A stretch of 64,000 bases of DNA from Methylobacterium sp. CB376 (lineage in GTDB: Bacteria; Pseudomonadota; Alphaproteobacteria; Rhizobiales; Beijerinckiaceae), in the NCBI RefSeq assembly GCF_029714205.1, contig NZ_CP121648.1, forward strand, positions 7,572,459-7,636,458, read 5' to 3'. The notes beneath the pieces are model-generated. The model was not told the origin of the DNA. It did no database searches and saw nothing but the letters and a program-made list of their open reading frames with translations. Shown here piece by piece: positions 1 through 8,560 of this stretch (its first letter is position 1; every line of letters starts with the position of its first letter). The position numbers and the translations under genes are program-made.

Positions 1-80
1 GCCGCTGCTTGCCGACAGGAGGTCGCTGCCGCCGCATCCACCACGCGCTCGCGGAGGTCCTGGCTGTAGGGTCGGCCCAT
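1..80 (-). CDS. IS630-family transposase, N-terminal part, runs off the window
   Basis: The minus strand opens with an ATG at 80-78 and encodes MGRPYSQDLRERVVDA followed by about ten more residues before the window edge. The start MGRPYSQDLRERVV is characteristic of IS630-family transposases, where it begins the N-terminal helix-turn-helix. The rest of the gene and the catalytic DDE domain lie outside the window, so whether it is intact cannot be judged. It marks the left edge as insertion-sequence territory. Confidence 0.72.
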   Translation of the reverse strand, partial: MGRPYSQDLRERVVDAAAATSCRQAA

Positions 81-191
81 GCCTCGCTCCTCGTCCAGAG
101 CGATCAGAGAATCACACCACAGCAAGCCCGGAAACCCCGCAGCGACTCAGCTCAAACCGAAAACGCTCTAGCCGGCGAGGCCGATCGGGGC

Positions 192-536
192 TTAGTGGCC
201 GCCCTGGAGTGGTTCCGGCGCGCATGGGCGAGCCGGGATTGAGCGAAGCGGGATCGCTCCGTGCTGGGACCGCAGCCACGTCGCAACCGCCAGGAGAGCC
301 GCGTGATCGAGGCGACGCGCCAGCTCGTCCTCACACTGCTGCCGGGCGCGGGCGCTCAGGCTCGCAAACCGCAGGAGCAGTTGCTGGGGCACGTCGTCGA
401 GCAGCAGCCCCGGCGGAACGATGTCGGCCGGCACCGCCTCATCGGGTTCGATCCGACTGGCTGAGCTTTCTGAAGCCACGCTGCTGCGACACTGGGTCAG
501 AAGATGCGACGCTAGTTCAGAAGGGAAGACGAACAC
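192..536 (-). CDS. Hypothetical protein (114 aa)
   Basis: An open frame of 114 codons whose middle part (LLLDDVPQQLLLRFASLSARA... then ELARRLDHAALLAVATWLRS) has the amphipathic, charged character of a folded helical protein, whereas the overlapping plus-strand frames are Arg/Pro-rich shadows. I do not recognise a family. It lies just upstream of the IS630 start, so it may be a cargo gene or a residue of an older element. The start is uncertain because several in-frame alternatives exist. Confidence 0.38.
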   Translation of the reverse strand: MFVFPSELASHLLTQCRSSVASESSASRIEPDEAVPADIVPPGLLLDDVPQQLLLRFASLSARARQQCEDELARRLDHAALLAVATWLRSQHGAIPLRSIPARPCAPEPLQGGH

Positions 537-592
537 GGGGCTAAGCGCGCCGAACAGGCACGTTAAAATTTGGTTAAAACTGAGATACCCCG

Positions 593-817
593 CTACATTA
601 TAGCAAGGCTTGCGCTTGCCGTGCTGATAAGGCCGACGCTTGCAATTGTTTCTGCAATCATCTCCGCCCCCTTTTGCTTGTTGAGACTGGCCATATCGGG
701 CGTTAGGTGATTTGGCAACTCGGATAAGCGGCTTAATGCATGCTCAGGCCGGATCCATCTGGGGCCAGTAATTAGGTTGTGCGCGTTCCATGCAGGGGCG
801 TTAAGTGCCTCGAAATG
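593..817 (-). pseudogene. N-terminally truncated gene remnant of unknown function
   Basis: Between an in-frame TAG at 820-818 and a stop at 595-593 the minus strand stays open and reads like real protein (NAHNLITGPRWIRPEHALSR, later EMIAETIASVGLIS). There is no start codon until an internal Met about 30 residues from the end. The composition is lower in GC than the surroundings. I read it as the C-terminal remnant of a gene that lost its 5' part; the family is not recognised. Confidence 0.4.
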
Positions 818-1010
818 CTAACGGCCAAGCTGGCCGGATCACGCAGGGGCGTTGCAGTAAGCTGTGGAACTGCCCTGGTCGGTGCGACAAACTCAGCACA
901 GAAACTTGCCCCCGGTGTGGCGCTGTGAGCACACTAGCGGCATGTCCTGTAGCCCACCCACGTCGCACTTCCAGCTCTGGTTACTCTGGCCGCGGCCGGA
1001 CGGTGCCGGT

Positions 1011-1196
1011 GTTGTGACCGACCACGAGGAGCTGGGCGCCGTCACCAAGGAGAAGGCAGTCGCGACAGCCGCGGACCGGGCTTGCGAACTGTTCTCCCAG
1101 TCTGAGGGGGTCGTCATGCTGCTGGACGGAACGGGCAAGCTGATCTGGTCGAAGCGCTGCGGTATGCCTCGGCCGGGTGACCTCATCGGCTTCTGA
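1011..1196 (+). CDS. Short hypothetical protein
   Basis: From a GTG at 1011 the frame encodes about 61 residues including RACELFSQSEGVVMLLDGTG and ending MPRPGDLIGF. The alternation of hydrophobic and polar residues looks like a small folded protein. A longer in-frame extension up to 864 exists but is Cys/Pro-rich and less convincing. No family is recognised and no neighbour explains it. Confidence 0.35.
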   Translation, partial: VVTDHEELGAVTKEKAVATAADRACELFSQSEGVVMLLDGTGKLIWSKRCGMPRPGDLIGF

Positions 1197-1246
1197 GTGC
1201 CGCAGACCGCGGGGGCGCTGGGAGCGAGCGCCCCAGGTCACGGCGA

Positions 1247-1378
1247 TCAGGGTGGGGCAGCGGAGCGGCGTCGCCTCGCTGCGACCCGCTTGGCGTTCTT
1301 GGCGATCTTGGCGAGGTACGCCCGACTGCACCCGGCTGCTGCCTGGATCTGAGACCACGTCAGACCGGCCGACAGCAT
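1247..1378 (-). CDS. Short helix-turn-helix-like ORF or fragment
   Basis: The minus strand encodes MLSAGLTWSQIQAAAGCSRA then YLAKIAKNAKRVAARRRR. It has the pattern of a helix-turn-helix (hydrophobic helix, turn at AGCSR, recognition helix) with a basic tail. The frame is open upstream for 28 more codons to a TGA at 1465-1463 but with no better start codon. It could be a small DNA-binding protein or the tail of a decayed regulator. Confidence 0.4.
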   Translation of the reverse strand: MLSAGLTWSQIQAAAGCSRAYLAKIAKNAKRVAARRRRSAAPP

Positions 1379-1664
1379 CGCGGCGATGCCGGCGTTCCGC
1401 TCCGTGTCCTCCGCCCGGCCCCTGTAGAGACTGCGCGATCCCGCACGCCCCCGAGCGCGGGTTCACCGACGCGCGGGCCGCCGCGGGCCTCCACGGCCGA
1501 CCAGCGCCCCCCCCCAAGGGCCTTTGGGCCCAGCTCCGAGGCGCCGCCCTTCGCCAGCACGTCCGACCGCGTGTTGCTGCCGTTCCGCCGCCCACCAGCC
1601 GCTAACGCCAGCGTTGCCCGGGAGCCACGGGAGGGCGCCGCTCAGGGCCGGCGCAGAGCCGCCG

Positions 1665-1853
1665 CTACCCCCGCCTCCCGCCAGCCCCCAGAACTCCGCC
1701 GACCTTCTCGACGGCGCGGCCGACCTTGATCAAGTCCTTGCGGAACGACTTCACGCTGTCGTCCTCCGCGACGCGTTGCGACGCCCCCTTGAGTTTCGCG
1801 AGCGGCGCCGAGAACTGGTCATCGACGCCGATCGGCCAGTCCCGCCGCGACAT
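1665..1853 (-). CDS. Short hypothetical protein
   Basis: From the ATG at 1853-1851 the frame encodes 62 residues (MSRRDWPIGVDDQFSAPLAK, then VAEDDSVKSFRKDLIKVGRA). The lysine/aspartate-rich, amphipathic character differs from the Arg/Pro-rich shadows around it. No family is recognised. The upstream in-frame extension is low complexity, so the protein is probably short or a remnant. Confidence 0.33.
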   Translation of the reverse strand: MSRRDWPIGVDDQFSAPLAKLKGASQRVAEDDSVKSFRKDLIKVGRAVEKVGGVLGAGGRRG

Positions 1854-2215
1854 GGGCCGGAAGGCGAAATAGCCCCGGGCCTCGCCTACTCGTCGCCGGC
1901 GGCGCCGTCCGCCGGGCCCGTTCGCGTTTGCCACAGGCCCCGGCGGCGGCCCGATGCTCCGGGATGAGATCTCCGGGTCGTCGCCCCGAATTCCGAGACC
2001 GCCCGCTCTTGTCGTCGCAGGTTCGAGCGGGCGAAGGCAGCGACCGGTTGACCGTCCGTGACCTCGATCGGGCCGGTCGCTGTAGCTGGCGGCCGGGCTC
2101 GCTGTGAGGGCCGAGCCCGGCCGCTGCACTGTTCCAGCGCATCCCCAGGCCGTCCTGGCGCGCCACCTGCCTGACGCGCTACCACCCCGCCCCAGGCCGG
2201 CTCGGGCGGGCCTTC

Positions 2216-2671
2216 GTGGTCGATCGCGTCGCGCTCGCCGGCCACCGCGACCTCGGCCTGACCGAGGCCCACATCCGGGGCGCCCTCGCGGTGCTGGAAG
2301 CGATCGGCTTCGTCGAGCGGGTCGAGGTCGCCGGCTCGGCCTACCACCGCACCGCAGTCGGGTCGCAGCGCAAGCCAGTGCAGTGGCGGTTCGGCGTGGA
2401 GTACCTGCCTGCCTTCAGCGCGGCCAACGAACGCGAACAGCGCGCCCGTGGCGCCCGCTCTCCGGCTCACCGCCCTCCACCGGCCGCAGCCATTCGCCCG
2501 CCAGCGGCCAACGTCGTGACTCCCAGGGCCATCCTGCCGAGCCAAGTCGCCAGAATAGACAGCCCAGCGTTAGCGTCCCTGTATTCTGGCGAGCAGGTTC
2601 GACCGGAGCCCAATCCGGGGCGGGAGGCAGCACTTGCACGACTTGGACAGGGGCTAGGACTGGCAGGTTAG
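2216..2671 (+). CDS. Hypothetical protein with winged-helix-like N-terminal part
   Basis: The frame encodes LTEAHIRGALAVLEAIGFVE in a context that looks like a winged-helix recognition segment, followed by a strand-rich part (GSAYHRTAVGSQRKPVQWRF) and a Pro/Ala-rich tail. Coding character continues in frame upstream to the stop at 2105-2107, including TRYHPAPGRLGRAF, so the true start may be an unusual codon or the 5' end may be lost. GTG at 2216 is only the first conventional start. Function unknown; it sits in a mobile-element-rich stretch. Confidence 0.48.
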   Translation: MVDRVALAGHRDLGLTEAHIRGALAVLEAIGFVERVEVAGSAYHRTAVGSQRKPVQWRFGVEYLPAFSAANEREQRARGARSPAHRPPPAAAIRPPAANVVTPRAILPSQVARIDSPALASLYSGEQVRPEPNPGREAALARLGQGLGLAG

Positions 2672-2750
2672 CGGCAAGCGGAACCATCGCAGGGCTGCCG
2701 AGGCCAGAGCAGTGCTTTCGCAGCTCAGAACTTCCCGGACCTCGATGCGT

Positions 2751-2966
2751 TCAGTTCAGCCTACGATAGCACTGACCATTGCTCTTGAAGTATCCGGCAG
2801 GACACCTCTTCCCTGTAGTACGAACTGGCTTGGACGGTCCCGACGGTCGATCGCAGCTCGGTCCGCAGATTGTTCCTCCGCCCGTATTTGGAGACGCGGC
2901 GGAAGACGTATTAATCGCAAAAGTGCTTAGAGCAAGCACGAAGATGCATCGCAGAGCGTGCTTCAT
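2751..2966 (-). CDS. Small secreted cysteine-containing protein
   Basis: A 71-residue protein with a typical signal peptide (MKHALRCIFVLALSTFAINT, cleavage expected after SSA) and a short mature part with four cysteines (TICGPSC, KRCPAGYFKSNGQCYRR), suggesting two disulfides in the periplasm or outside the cell. The start at 2966 is preferred over an upstream in-frame ATG because GGAGGG lies about 8 bases before it. Such short Cys-containing exported proteins are common in methylobacteria; function unknown. Confidence 0.6.
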   Translation of the reverse strand: MKHALRCIFVLALSTFAINTSSAASPNTGGGTICGPSCDRPSGPSKPVRTTGKRCPAGYFKSNGQCYRRLN

Positions 2967-3219
2967 GGTATTGCCCTCCAGGGCTCGCCAAAATTTCATT
3001 GAATCATAGGATCTGTCAATACAGAGCCCTGCCGAGCGCCGACAGTACTAGCCGCTCGCGACTCGCGCAGCTCGCGCGCCTTCTCAGCGATGGCCTTGTC
3101 GCCCGCTGAGGCGACAGCCCGCTGCTGGGGCTGCGGAAGCCGCGCCACCTGGGCTGCGGCCGAGACGGAAACGCGCCCAGTCTCGACGGCCTTGCCGATC
3201 TCCGGGATGGCCTTCTTCT

Positions 3220-4150
3220 GAGAGCCGGGCCGGAAAGGAATTGAGTAATATCAATGAGTTGTGGTTCCTCCATCCCGATGAGAGGAGGATCCGATGGCCT
3301 GGGATGATGCGGCTCGCTACCACCATCGGCGTTCGTCAGCTCGCTATCCGAGTGACATGACGGATCGGGAATGGGCCGTGATCGCTCCGCTTCTGCCCCC
3401 ACCCAAGCCTGGAGGGCGGCCGCGCACGACCGAACTGCGGGCGGTGATGGATGCCATCCTGTACATCGCCACCGGCGGCTGCCAATGGCGGATGCTGCCC
3501 AAGGATTTTCCGCCCCGCTCGACGGTGCAGGGCTACTTCTACAGCTGGCGGGACAGCCGCCTCTGGGAGACAATCAACCACCTGCTGGTCCTGAGCGCGC
3601 GTGAGCTGGAGGGACGGGAGGCCAGCCCGACGGCCGGTGTCATCGACAGCCAAAGTGTGAAGACAAGCGAGAGCGGAGGGCTGGCGGGTTACGATGCGGC
3701 CAAGAAGATCCAAGGCCGCAAGCGCCACATCGTGACCGACACCCTCGGGCTGATGCTCTTCGTCCTCGTTCACGGGGCTGATGTGCAGGATCGCGACGGC
3801 GCCCCGTCTCTGCTGAAGGCGATCCGCCACCGCTTTCCCTGGCTGCGCCACATCTTCGCCGATGGCGGCTATGCAGGCGAGAAGCTGCGCGGAGCGCTGC
3901 ACGGTCAGGGCGTCTGGACCATCGCAATCATCAAACGATCCGACACGGCCAGGGGCTTTGAGGTTCTCCCGCGCAGGTGGGTTGTTGAACGAACATTCGC
4001 CTGGCTTGGCCGTTGCCGGCGTCTTGCCAAGGATTGGGAGAAAACCACCGCGAGTTCCACGGCGTGGGCCTTTATCGCCAGCATCCGGCTGATGTCACGA
4101 CGGCTCGCAGGGTACTGCTTTCCAACGTGAACTTTTGAGTCCGGCTCTGA
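3220..4150 (+). mobile_element. IS5-family insertion sequence, apparently complete
   Basis: A one-gene element of roughly 930 bp. Imperfect terminal inverted repeats are visible: GAGAGCCGGGCC near 3220 and its partner, TCAGAGCCGGACTC when read from the other end, at 4137-4150. The shared core is AGAGCCGG. The transposase gene fills the interior. The target-site duplication could not be identified with confidence, so the exact ends may be off by a few bases. Confidence 0.6.
3294..4130 (+). CDS. IS5-family transposase (DDE)
   Basis: A 278-residue transposase. The N-terminal region (YPSDMTDREWAVIAPLLPPP) is the DUF4096-type start of IS5-group enzymes. The DDE_Tnp_1 core follows, with the catalytic Asp in VIDSQSVKTS, the second Asp in FADGGYAG and the Glu in RRWVVERTFAWLGR. 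The length is normal for the family and no frame interruption is visible, so it may be active. It catalyses cut-and-paste movement of the surrounding element. Confidence 0.9.
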   Translation: MAWDDAARYHHRRSSARYPSDMTDREWAVIAPLLPPPKPGGRPRTTELRAVMDAILYIATGGCQWRMLPKDFPPRSTVQGYFYSWRDSRLWETINHLLVLSARELEGREASPTAGVIDSQSVKTSESGGLAGYDAAKKIQGRKRHIVTDTLGLMLFVLVHGADVQDRDGAPSLLKAIRHRFPWLRHIFADGGYAGEKLRGALHGQGVWTIAIIKRSDTARGFEVLPRRWVVERTFAWLGRCRRLAKDWEKTTASSTAWAFIASIRLMSRRLAGYCFPT

Positions 4151-4229
4151 ACGGCAGCCGCGCGCGAGGACGGCCCATTCGCATAAGCCCCTGTGCGGAA
4201 CCCTGCCTGATTTGGGCGCGCACCGTCAC

Positions 4230-4409
4230 TCACCCTTTCCCACCCCGTACCACCCTCAACCCGCCCAGGGCCAGCGGCAGGTCCGGCGGCTTGGGCGGCC
4301 CGGTCAGGTCGGGGAAGTAGGCGTGGCACCGGGGCACATACTCGTTTCCCCGCACCTTGTCGGGCGGTGGATAGGGGCAGTCGTGGGCGATGCCCTCCAG
4401 CTCAGCGCA
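4230..4409 (-). pseudogene. Truncated gene remnant, unknown function
   Basis: The minus strand from a TGA at 4412-4410 to a stop at 4232-4230 reads HDCPYPPPDKVRGNEYVPRC then YFPDLTGPPKPPDLPLAL, which is clearly protein-like. There is no start codon in frame. It is probably the C-terminal end of a gene cut by the neighbouring IS5 insertion. Family not recognised. Confidence 0.42.
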
Positions 4410-4783
4410 TCACCCAATCTCCTGCATAGCTCCCCTCAAAGCGCGGTGGACACTTAGAGCACCTATCAAAACCGCCTTCTCTCCTGAAATTTCAACTACT
4501 TAGCGGGAGCGAAGGAGGGTTGTGTTAGGGGCTCTTATTTTCTGGACATGCCACTCCATGCCTCGACGAAGGTGGCGCGTCTTGGAAAAGAGTGTGGTGA
4601 TCCTGTTTGTGCCAGATTAAGGGCGCGCTTCGCGAAATTGGCATGCTCCAGAGCCCAGTCGGGTCGGAGAAAGCGCCTTTGTTTCTCGCAAAACGCGCCT
4701 TGGCCGATCCGCGCAAGCCGCCATGACGGCTAGCTTAACCGCTGCATGACGAAGTCGTGGCTTTTGTGAGGGGGGCACAAACA
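4410..4783. other. Intergenic stretch without a supported gene
   Basis: Two short overlapping frames on opposite strands (about 4525-4716 minus, 4548-4733 plus) exist, but neither has a ribosome binding site or recognisable features. The stretch immediately before 4784 carries the ribosome binding site (GAGGGGG) of the RTX-like gene. Confidence 0.5.
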
Positions 4784-5776
4784 ATGAGTTTTACATTTAA
4801 CTATGGCGGATACGGTAATCAGACGATTACTGGACTAGACGACTAGGATTACAACATCTTAATAGGAGACTACCCCGGTCTAGGACAAGGAGAAGCAGGC
4901 GGTGATGACATCATACGCCTCGGAAGCTACTGCAGCAACAATCTCGTGTACGGCGACGCATATTTCATGACATCGTCAACTGGTGGAAATGACACCATCA
5001 GCGGGGGAGATGATTGCTCCCTAAGCACAATCTGCGGCGACGCGCTCACCATGTCGAATTCAATTGGTGGCAATGATGCGATCACAGGCGGATCAAACAC
5101 CGGAAGCTTGGTGTATGGCGATGCGACCAATATGTACAATTCAGCTGGTGGTAGTGACTCTATCATAGGAGGATCCAACGGATACAACGAGATATACGGC
5201 GACGGTCTCTACGTAGAATCATCGACATGCGGGAATGATTATATAGTGGGAGGGGCTGATTCAACCAACTTGATCTATGGCGACAGTAGTTATAACAGCG
5301 GAACACAATGCGGGAACGACACTGTCGCCGGCGGTGTAGGTGGGGTCAACTTCTTGTACGGCGATAGCCGAACGGCCGTTACGGGATCTCGTGCCGGTGA
5401 TGACCGCCTGATAAGCGCAGCGAACACCATCGACGAGATGTGGGGCGACTGGCAGTACTCGGACGGGACGGCCATCCAGGGGCACAACGTGTTCGTGTTC
5501 GGACCGAACAACGGCAATGACATTATCCACGACTTTCATCCTGGTGAGGACAAAATCGAGTTCGACGGCTTATATGTGGACAAAGTGCCAGAGAAGGCGT
5601 TAGCGCGCATCCCGGTTCAGGCGGCAGCTCATCTTCCGACGAGGCTCGCCATGCTCTCGGAGCTTAGCATTGAGGTATCCGGCGGCAATAGTATCATCCA
5701 CGTAGATGCAAACAACAGTATCACAGTAGAAGGAGTGATCTCATTATCGGCATCTGACTTCAAATTCATCGCTTAA
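4784..5776 (+). pseudogene. RTX-like beta-roll protein interrupted by an in-frame amber codon
   Basis: The gene starts at an ATG with GAGGGGG about 10 bases upstream and would encode about 330 residues. Codon 21 is TAG (4844-4846), and the same frame then continues to 5776 without further stops. After the stop the protein contains about six units of 25-31 residues built around GGND-x-I-x-GG and a following YGD/CGD, for example GGNDTISGG and LVYGDATNM. This is the nonapeptide-like logic of calcium-binding, type I-secreted RTX proteins. The C-terminal part (NGNDIIHDFHPGEDKIEFDG) matches the end domain typical of such proteins. Lower GC than the core suggests transfer. An internal start such as the ATG at 4946 could still give a shorter product. 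Confidence 0.68.
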
Positions 5777-5848
5777 GGCAATCCTGGTGATCAGGCTGAT
5801 CCTGACCTGTCGACCAGATCACTTTTGGTTTAAGGCGGCGAACCCGGC

Positions 5849-6015
5849 TCAAGTGAACCGCCTCCGGTGCCGCGGCGGCATGGCGCGGATCGCCTGCATC
5901 ACCTCGGGTGGAATGCGGAGCGGCTGCGGCGCGGTCGTCAACACCACGATCGCACCCGCAACCGCGTTCGCCACGTCGTCGTGCGCGCCGGCTGGATGAT
6001 CGATGCTAGGTCGCC
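5849..6015 (-). pseudogene. Phage terminase large subunit, C-terminal remnant
   Basis: The minus strand encodes SIDHPAGAHDDVANAVAGAI then VVLTTAPQPLRIPPEV before a stop at 5851-5849. The motif DHP-x-GxHDDxANAxAGA is the hallmark C-terminus of large terminase nucleases of tailed phages. No upstream part of the protein is present, so this is a leftover of an integrated phage. Confidence 0.6.
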
Positions 6016-6229
6016 GGCTCGGCCTTCCGAGCCACCGTGCGGGCTGCAGCGCCGAGGTCCAGGTTTGACAGTGCTGGATGCTCGCAGAGGCGACTTCCGA
6101 CCCGGAGCGGACATTGGCACCCTGCGCCTAGGCCCGGGACCAATAGCGGGCAGCTAACGGTCGCGCCGAGGCAGATGGCAGCCAGCAAGGTGGTCGAGGC
6201 GATCGTGACGTGTTCTAGCGCAACTCCGC

Positions 6230-7219
6230 CTAATCGATGACCTCGTCAGCCGCATTCAAGATCTCTCGCGGAATTGCTATGCCGAGCGAATTCGCCGTGC
6301 TCTGATTTATGAGGAGCTCAAAGTTTGTAGGCTGTTCCACGGGCAGTTCTCCCGGGCTTGCTCCTCTAAAAATCCTGTCGATGTAATGTGCAGACCGGCG
6401 GTAGACAGCCGACATGTTAGGCCCGTACGAGATCAAGCCACCCACTTCAGAAAACACTCTGCTCTCGTAGAGCGCTGGAATTCGATAATGCGCAGTGAGA
6501 TTTATGATTAGCGACCGGTTCTCGGCGGATATAGGAGTTAGACAGACAAGTAACGCTTGAGCTCCTTGTTCTTTCAATAACACGAAGGCCTTCGCCAAAT
6601 CTTCAGCCTGGTTGATATCATGCACGGCCAGACGAATTCTTGCTTGCTGCGCTGCCGGTTCGATCTCCTTCAACAATTGTTTGGAGGCTGGGGTAGCCCT
6701 ATTGATATAAGGAAAGAGGCCGACGTTGCTTACACCCGGCACGAGTAATTGCAGCATCTGTAATTTCTTAGCCGCCAGTTCCGGCGACATAATCGTTACG
6801 CCCGTAACGTTGCCCCCAGGCCGCGCCAACGTCTGGACGAGACCTGCACCCTCGGCGATTGCCGTGCCCGACAATACAATCGGTATCGAGGAGGTCGCCT
6901 GCTTAATGGCATTAGCCACAGGGGTGGCCGTCGCGACGAAGATATCAACCTTCAATTCAGCAAGCTCGGCCGCAGCTGCTGCTAGCGTTTGAGGATTACC
7001 GTGAGCCCAGCGCCACTCCGTCTTGAGATTGCGGCCTTCGACGTAGCCCAATTTTCGGAGTTCCTGCTCAATTGCGTCTGCATATGGTAGGAGAGCGGAT
7101 CCATACTCAACTCTGCCGATCCGCAATATTTTAGATCGCCCCTGTTGGCCAAAAACCAGCCCCGGCCAAATGCCCAAGCCTGCTAGGCCCGTAAACGAGA
7201 GCAACGATCGTCGGTTCAT
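6230..7219 (-). CDS. ABC transporter substrate-binding protein (PF04392 type)
   Basis: A 329-residue exported protein. Residues 1-24 form a signal peptide (MNRRSLLSFTGLAGLGIWPG), and the mature part has the two-lobed Rossmann-like organisation of the ABC_sub_bind family seen in many alphaproteobacteria. Recognisable segments include LRIGRVEYG, ELRKLGYVEGRNL near residue 55 and LARPGGNVTGVT in the middle. Members bind small ligands in the periplasm, but the ligand is not predictable from sequence. No permease or ATPase gene is adjacent, and base composition is lower in GC than the core, so it is probably an orphan acquired or left by transfer. Confidence 0.85.
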   Translation of the reverse strand: MNRRSLLSFTGLAGLGIWPGLVFGQQGRSKILRIGRVEYGSALLPYADAIEQELRKLGYVEGRNLKTEWRWAHGNPQTLAAAAAELAELKVDIFVATATPVANAIKQATSSIPIVLSGTAIAEGAGLVQTLARPGGNVTGVTIMSPELAAKKLQMLQLLVPGVSNVGLFPYINRATPASKQLLKEIEPAAQQARIRLAVHDINQAEDLAKAFVLLKEQGAQALLVCLTPISAENRSLIINLTAHYRIPALYESRVFSEVGGLISYGPNMSAVYRRSAHYIDRIFRGASPGELPVEQPTNFELLINQSTANSLGIAIPREILNAADEVID

Positions 7220-7481
7220 CTATTTTTTGCCTTATCCGTTTGGTTCTTTTAATCGTAGCGCCGCCCTATAATTGAGTAATATCTGGTTGACTCAGGCGAC
7301 CAACCTCCGCTAACTCTACGAGCCTGTACCCTAGCAACCAAAAGCCCAGGTCATCACGCGCCAGCATCGCGACGAGCACAACCATAACACAACGACCTGC
7401 CCGGCGCGTGCGAACCTCTTCAACTGATCGAGGCTGCGGGCACGACCCTATCAGAGGCCCTGCGCATGCCCGCTTTCCACC

Positions 7482-7653
7482 GAGGCTGTGTGAAAACGCG
7501 GGCAGATGCTGAAAACGTAGAACAATCTTCTCTGTGGCAGACACTCCAGGCCGCCAAACGCCGCCCCAGAGGCCGACAAGATGCCTATTCCGGCACTGGC
7601 CAGGGCGTCCGAGGGAAAATCCTTCTACCGCCTCCGCGTTTTCACACAGGCTC
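7482..7653. mobile_element. MITE-like element with 20-bp terminal inverted repeats
   Basis: GAGGCTGTGTGAAAACGCGG at 7482-7501 pairs with the same sequence (19 of 20 bases) read from the other strand at 7653-7634. The 172-bp interior holds no gene, although its right end can be read as a short peptide ending YRLRVFTQ, reminiscent of a transposase tail. The ends resemble IS1182-family termini, which fits a non-autonomous derivative or two residual ends of a deleted element. Confidence 0.62.
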
Positions 7654-7806
7654 CACCCGTAGCGGAACTCGTGCGTGGGTATCAAACGTCAGACTTGATC
7701 CACTAAGAAGCTCCAGGAAGCCCGCGGAGCCTGCCGGGCGGGTTAGGGGGTTACCGTCAGAGGCAGAACGCCCATCTCCAGCCAGCATCGGAGCCTGCCG
7801 CGGGCC

Positions 7807-8488
7807 TCAGGCGGCGGGCAGGCGGTTCAACACCCGACGCACCGCGGTCGGGGTACAGCGGGCCGCCCCCTGCGCGGTCGGGATGCCGCGCTCGGTGGGG
7901 GCGCGGGCGATGCCGTTGGTCGAGGTGACACCAGCCGCGCGAAGCTCCGCGAGGACCGGCGCGACGCGCGCCGCGTTGCGGTCGCCCCTGGCCTTCCTGC
8001 CGGCCCTGGCGGCCCCGTGATCCGCCTCGGTGAAGGTCCGGCCCCGGGAACCCGCCCATCTTGGTCCCGCGGGCCTTGGCGGCGGCCAGGGCGGCCTTGG
8101 TGCGGGTGCTGATCGCCTCGCGCTCGTGCTCCGCGATCAGGGCCATGATGCCGACCGTGAGCCGGTTCGCGTCCGGCATGTCGGCGGCCACGAAGTCCAC
8201 GCCCGATCGCTCCAGGTCGCGCAGGAAGCCCGGATCGCGCGAGAGGCGGTCGAGCTTGGCGACGATCAGCTTCGCCCTGTAGAGGCGGCAGGCGTCGATC
8301 GCCTTGGCGAGTTCCGGCCGGTCCGCGCGCTTGCCGCTCTCCACTTCGATGAACTCGCCGACGACGTGCCTGCGGGCCTCGCCGAGGTAGCGCGCGACCG
8401 CCTCGCGCTGCGCGTCCAGGCCAAGCCCGGAGCGGCCCTGCTTCGCCGTGCTCACCCTCACGTAGGTTACGAACTTGCCGGCGGTCAT
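7807..8488 (-). pseudogene. Serine recombinase (resolvase), frameshifted in the C-terminal third
   Basis: The N-terminal 150 residues are a resolvase/invertase catalytic domain: YVRVSTAKQGRSGLGLDAQR with the catalytic Ser at position 13, then KLDRLSRD and the long helix MALIAEHEREAISTRTKAAL. Near 8040 the frame is lost in the run GGTTCCCGGGGCC. Reading the adjacent frame restores a convincing tail (GRTFTEADHGAARAG, then GVTSTNGIARAPTERGIPT and AVRRVLNRLPAA) ending at 7807. One inserted base would explain this. The protein as encoded would have a scrambled tail, so recombination activity is doubtful. Confidence 0.75.
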
Positions 8489-8560
8489 GGCCCCTGCTCG
8501 CTTTGCTCACCGTTTGTTGAGCAGCGTGATAAGATGGGCAGAGCGGGTAAACCGCGGCGG

